A stretch of 42,892 bases of DNA, taken from Chitinispirillaceae bacterium (GTDB lineage Bacteria > Fibrobacterota > Chitinivibrionia > Chitinivibrionales > Chitinispirillaceae). Below are positions 39,704 through 42,892 of this stretch, in pieces. The notes under the pieces are model-generated. The model was not told the DNA's origin, ran no database searches, and saw only the letters and a list, made by a program, of their open reading frames with translations. Location: the NCBI GenBank assembly GCA_016932075.1, contig JAFGDP010000040.1, positions 1 through 42,892 of the forward strand, written 5' to 3'. The position numbers were made by a program, and so were the translations under genes. Each line of letters starts with the position of its first letter. The first letter of the stretch is position 1.

Positions 39704-39732
39704 AATATAGATAACGAACCAGACCGATTCAA
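39704..39732 (-). promoter_or_regulatory. Candidate promoter of the dksA-like gene
   Basis: On the minus strand TTGAAT and TATATT separated by 17 bp, about 40 bp upstream of the ATG at 39666. It would drive dksA and the Omp85 and TPR genes behind it. Confidence 0.5.
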
Positions 39733-39904
39733 CGGATTTCTGCGTTTACCGGATATCATCTGAACCTAACGCCGCGGGCGATCGAACTATATATATACCA
39801 TAAACGGCCGATAAATAACAAGTAAAAACCACGCTTCAGGAGACTTCTTCCCCGGGTGTGGTTATCACGCGGGATCCGGCTGCAGGATGCCCTCTGGTGA
39901 GCCA

Positions 39905-41083
39905 TCAGTTGGGCATGATACCCCTTACCATGATCACTCCCGAAATACCTTTCAGCGCATCGATGGTTGTCTGCTTTACCTGTCCATCAATATCGATGAT
40001 ATTATAGGCGATCTCCCCCTTATGACGGTTGATCATGTCCGCGATATTGATCGTTTCACCAGCAAGAACCGCGGTAACCTGCCCCACCATGTTTGGAACG
40101 TTTTTATTGGCGATCAGAATCCGTGTCCCGTCCGGCGGCGCCGTTCCCATATCACAGTCAGGGTGATTGAGGGAATTTTTAATGTTGCCGTTTTCCAGGA
40201 AATCGCGCACCTGGTTCACGGCCATAATTGCGCAATTATCTTCGGATTCCGGTGTTGAAGCGCCCAGGTGCGGCAGGGCGATTACCTGTTCGTTTTTCAG
40301 AAGCTCCTCGTCGGGAAAATCGGTCACATACACGGCAACCCGCCCCTCGGCAATGGCGCCGATCAAGTCGGCGTTGTTCGCAAGGCCGCCTCTGGCGAAA
40401 TTGAGGATCCGCACGCCCTTTTTCATGAGCGCCAAACGTTCCTTGTTGATCATGCCTTTGGTCTGATCGTTGAGCGGCACGTGCATGGTGATGAAGTCGG
40501 AATCGGCCACAAGCGAATCCAGTCCCCGTGCCCGTTTGACTTCACGGGAAAGTCCCCATGCGGCCTCGACCGAAATGAACGGATCGTATCCGGTCACCTG
40601 CATTCCAAGCGATACCGCATCATTGGCCACCATGACGCCTATCGCGCCGAGTCCGATCACCCCAAGTTTTTTACCCCTGATCTCCGGTCCAGCAAAATCA
40701 GATTTTCCCTTTTCGATAAGCTTCGGAACCTCGTCACCCCTGCCGACAAGACCCTTCGCCCATATGATACCCGAAACGATACGCCGCGACGCCATAAGCA
40801 TGCCGGCAATCACGAGCTCCTTTACGCCGTTTGCATTAGCGCCTGGGGTATTGAAGACCACGATCCCCCGGTCGGTGCATGCGGGAACCGGTATGTTATT
40901 TACGCCGGTGCCCGCGCGCGCGATCGCGGCCACCGATGCAGGAATCTCCATGGTCAGCATGTTCGCGCTTCGCACCAGAATCGCGTCCGGATTGAGGATC
41001 TCGGATGCAATCTCATACTCGTCACGCGGAAAGAGTTCAAGGCCGATTGTGGAAATTTTATTGAGCGTCTGTATCTTTCTCAT
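39905..41083 (-). CDS. serA: D-3-phosphoglycerate dehydrogenase
   Basis: 392-residue NAD-dependent enzyme, first step of serine synthesis. Substrate domain with RAGTGVNNI; Rossmann motif LGVIGLGAIGVMVAN (~140-154); catalytic R231 (FARGG), E in FPDEEL (~259-260) and H272 (LPHLGAST), all expected for the 2-hydroxyacid dehydrogenase family. A C-terminal ACT domain (~325-392, MVGQVTAVLAGETINIADM) suggests allosteric serine control. It lies 12 bp after serC in the rex-serC-serA operon. Length is close to the short E. coli type. Confidence 0.95.
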   Translation of the reverse strand: MRKIQTLNKISTIGLELFPRDEYEIASEILNPDAILVRSANMLTMEIPASVAAIARAGTGVNNIPVPACTDRGIVVFNTPGANANGVKELVIAGMLMASRRIVSGIIWAKGLVGRGDEVPKLIEKGKSDFAGPEIRGKKLGVIGLGAIGVMVANDAVSLGMQVTGYDPFISVEAAWGLSREVKRARGLDSLVADSDFITMHVPLNDQTKGMINKERLALMKKGVRILNFARGGLANNADLIGAIAEGRVAVYVTDFPDEELLKNEQVIALPHLGASTPESEDNCAIMAVNQVRDFLENGNIKNSLNHPDCDMGTAPPDGTRILIANKNVPNMVGQVTAVLAGETINIADMINRHKGEIAYNIIDIDGQVKQTTIDALKGISGVIMVRGIMPN

Positions 41084-41095
41084 ACAACCCTCCGA

Positions 41096-42178
41096 TTATA
41101 AATGGTTTTTTTCGAACGTTTTCATAAACTCGACAAGCTTCCGTACTCCCTCCTCGGGCATGGCGTTATATATGCTCGCCCGCATTCCGCCTACCGACCG
41201 GTGGCCCTTCAGGTTCACGAATCCCGCGGCTGTTGACTCCTTTATGAACGCTTTGTCGATTTCCTCGGACGGGGATGTAAAGGGGATGTTCATAAGCGAA
41301 CGGTGCTCGGGAACCACGGTACCCTTGAACATCTTCGAATTGTCGAGGAAATCGTAAAGCAGCGCCGCCTTGCGCTCATTTACCCCCTGGAGTGCCGCGA
41401 TCCCTCCCTGCTCTTCGATCCATTCAAAGGTGAGCTTGGCCATATATATGCAGTAGCAGGGCGGCGTATTGTACAACGACTTCCCTTCCGCATGGATCTT
41501 ATAATTGAGCATGGTTGGCGTGATAGGAAGCTCCTTGCCCAGAAGATCGTCGCGTACAATAACCACCGTCACTCCTGCCGGAGCGATGTTTTTCTGTGCA
41601 CCGGCATAGATAATGCCGAACTTCGTCACATCGTAGACCTCGGAGAGGATATTCGACGACATGTCGGCGACCAGCGGAACGGTTCCTGTATCGGGTAATT
41701 GCCGGTACCTCGTTCCTTCGATCGTGTTATTGGTGGTGATATGCACGTATGCTGCGTCCGTATCGAACATCGATGCATCGAGGGCCGGGATGCAGGAAAA
41801 TTTCCTGTCCTCGGAAGAGGCAACGGTCCGCACCGTTCCATACCGTTTGGCTTCCGCAATCGCCTTTTTCGACCAGGTGCCGGTGTGCACGAAATCAGCT
41901 TTCGGTGCGATTCCAAACAGGTTGAGCGGTACCATGGCGAACTGGATGGAAGCACCCCCCTGCAGGAAAAGAACCCGGTAATTGGATGGAATAGTCATGA
42001 TCTTGCGAAGGATTGCCTCAGCACCTTCAATGATCGCCTGAAACTCTGGCGACCGATGACTCATCTCCATTACCGATTGACCGGTACCCGGATACTCCAG
42101 AAGTTCTGCGGCCGCCTTTTTCAAGACGGGTTCCGGAAGCATGGAAGGACCTGCGGAAAAATTGTATACTCGCGCCAT
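41096..42178 (-). CDS. serC: Phosphoserine aminotransferase
   Basis: 360-residue PLP enzyme converting 3-phosphohydroxypyruvate to phosphoserine. Family motifs: NFSAGPSMLPEPVL at the N-terminus, MSHRSPEF, FLQGGASIQF, and the PLP lysine K196 in YAGAQKNIAPAGV; C-terminus HRSVGGMRASIYNAMP. AAAGGAG precedes the ATG by 6 bp. It follows rex after 33 bp and precedes serA, so synthesis of serine is probably co-transcribed with the redox sensor. Confidence 0.97.
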   Translation of the reverse strand: MARVYNFSAGPSMLPEPVLKKAAAELLEYPGTGQSVMEMSHRSPEFQAIIEGAEAILRKIMTIPSNYRVLFLQGGASIQFAMVPLNLFGIAPKADFVHTGTWSKKAIAEAKRYGTVRTVASSEDRKFSCIPALDASMFDTDAAYVHITTNNTIEGTRYRQLPDTGTVPLVADMSSNILSEVYDVTKFGIIYAGAQKNIAPAGVTVVIVRDDLLGKELPITPTMLNYKIHAEGKSLYNTPPCYCIYMAKLTFEWIEEQGGIAALQGVNERKAALLYDFLDNSKMFKGTVVPEHRSLMNIPFTSPSEEIDKAFIKESTAAGFVNLKGHRSVGGMRASIYNAMPEEGVRKLVEFMKTFEKNHL

Positions 42179-42211
42179 AGCTACTCCTTTTTGGTTGACA
42201 TATGACTCTTG

Positions 42212-42850
42212 TTATGGTGCATCGTTCCTGCTTTTCGCAAGGACCGATAGGATTCTGCATTCCACACCGATATCGATATTCCTGACAAAAACGCCCTGTT
42301 TTTTCGGATTTATAATAGTATGGGCAAAGCTCACGATTCCTGTAATTCCCCCGTCTACGAGACGGTCGGTCACCTCTTGTGCGCTCTGCGGAGGGACTGC
42401 AATGATCGCAAAACCGATGTTCATCCGCCGTACGACCTCGACAATCTCATGCGATGGGAACAGCGGAATGTCGGTTTTTATTGTCTCAAGCTTATTAACG
42501 TTCGAATCAAATCCGGCAACGATAGAAAAACTTCCTCCTGCCAGTTGCGGCGAATGCAGCAAGGCCTGGCCAAGATTCCCCAATCCGACCACGCATGCTT
42601 TCTGCTCAAACTGGAATTCAAGCTTTGCCGCGACATGGTTTTTCAACTTCGTGACGTCATATCCGGCTCCCGCACTGCCGATTTCGCCGAGATAATTGAT
42701 ATCTTTTCGTATGGTGTGAGAGGGAAACCCTATCCTCTTTTCCAACTCAGGCGAAGAAATGCTGCATACGCCCTCTTGTTCCAATCGCGTTAGGAATTGG
42801 TGAATAGTACAGAGTCTGATTATTGTTGGTTCAGGAATTATTGTTTTCAT
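42212..42850 (-). CDS. rex: Redox-sensing transcriptional repressor Rex
   Basis: 212-residue NAD(H)-sensing repressor. N-terminal winged helix (SSPELEKRIGFPSHTIRKDINYLGE), Rossmann motif VVGLGNLGQALL (~88-99), and the conserved C-terminal region (IAVPPQSAQEVTDRLVDGGITGIVSFAH). Rex leaves DNA when NADH is high and typically represses fermentation and NADH-reoxidation genes. The ATG at 42850 has no clear ribosome site; a palindromic operator touches it. First gene of the rex-serC-serA run. Confidence 0.95.
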   Translation of the reverse strand: MKTIIPEPTIIRLCTIHQFLTRLEQEGVCSISSPELEKRIGFPSHTIRKDINYLGEIGSAGAGYDVTKLKNHVAAKLEFQFEQKACVVGLGNLGQALLHSPQLAGGSFSIVAGFDSNVNKLETIKTDIPLFPSHEIVEVVRRMNIGFAIIAVPPQSAQEVTDRLVDGGITGIVSFAHTIINPKKQGVFVRNIDIGVECRILSVLAKSRNDAP

Positions 42851-42872
42851 AATAGTGATTTATTTCACTATT
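42851..42872 (-). promoter_or_regulatory. Rex-type palindromic operator (probable autoregulation)
   Basis: Perfect inverted repeat AATAGTGA-N6-TCACTATT. The core TAGTGA-N6-TCACTA matches the Rex consensus TTGTGA-N6-TCACAA except for one symmetric base per arm. It directly abuts the rex start codon, and a TATAAT hexamer lies upstream at the window edge (42892-42887), so binding would block transcription start or early elongation. Confidence 0.78.
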
Positions 42873-42892
42873 AAATATACGTTTTTATTATA

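Noticed and set aside
40268..41357. Long plus-strand ORFs (277 and 295 codons) opposite serA and serC
   Set aside because: They mirror strongly conserved SerA/SerC coding sequence and show no family motifs; they are antisense shadows.

Overview
The window looks like chromosomal DNA from an anaerobic, Gram-negative (diderm) bacterium. It encodes outer-membrane proteins (a TonB-dependent receptor and an Omp85-type barrel), LpxH for lipid A synthesis, UppP, HtpG, a TraR/DksA-family protein, Rex, SerC and SerA, and a tmRNA. The taxon cannot be fixed from the sequence. The mix would suit the Fibrobacterota/candidate-phylum neighbourhood, but that is only a guess. No tRNA, rRNA, CRISPR array, IS element or prophage was recognised.

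Layout. 1-2.6 kb: 3' part of a TonB-dependent receptor, convergent with a small lipoprotein gene. 3.0-24.1 kb: an ArsR-type regulator, then a run of 16 co-directional genes, most of them touching or overlapping, for flavin/iron-sulfur electron-transfer proteins of the heterodisulfide reductase (Hdr) world. 24.3-24.65 kb: tmRNA on the opposite strand. 24.8-27.6 kb: LacI-type regulator, a DUF5683-like membrane protein and a SprA-related putative metalloprotease, all minus strand. 27.7-32.9 kb: htpG, a SAM hydroxide adenosyltransferase (DUF62), an exported barrel-like protein, uppP and a HIT protein, all plus strand. 32.8-34.5 kb: lpxH and two small genes, minus strand. 34.6-35.4 kb: a degenerate stretch with hairpins and a decayed glycoside hydrolase 57 remnant. 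35.4-39.7 kb: a small ORF, a repeat-rich periplasmic protein, an Omp85-like protein and dksA, minus strand. 39.9-42.9 kb: rex-serC-serA operon (minus) with a palindromic Rex-type operator.

The 3.4-24.1 kb cluster is the centre of interest. It holds three complete sets of tandem (about 1000-residue) HdrA, each with its own MvhD-like protein. HdrA-1 is split: its first ~130 residues are fused to NuoE, a NuoF gene follows, and the rest of HdrA is fused behind a NuoG-type N-terminus, so a NuoE-NuoF-NuoG(N) cassette lies exactly inside an HdrA reading frame. HdrA-2 is divided at its midpoint into QmoA-like and QmoB-like proteins. HdrA-3 is intact. Around them are two FdhB-like Fe-S proteins, HdrC, an FrhB-type protein, a Flx-type NADH module (FlxA-, FlxB- and FlxC-like) and, unusually, a DsrE-like protein and a TusA sulfur carrier.

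Two separate NADH-oxidising entrances (NuoEF with FMN; FlxA with FAD) feed three potential flavin-based bifurcation sites. No HdrB, hydrogenase, formate dehydrogenase or benzoyl-CoA reductase catalytic subunit is present. The inferred picture is an NADH/ferredoxin electron-bifurcation hub whose terminal acceptor is unknown; TusA/DsrE make a protein-bound persulfide or other sulfane-sulfur substrate a reasonable hypothesis.
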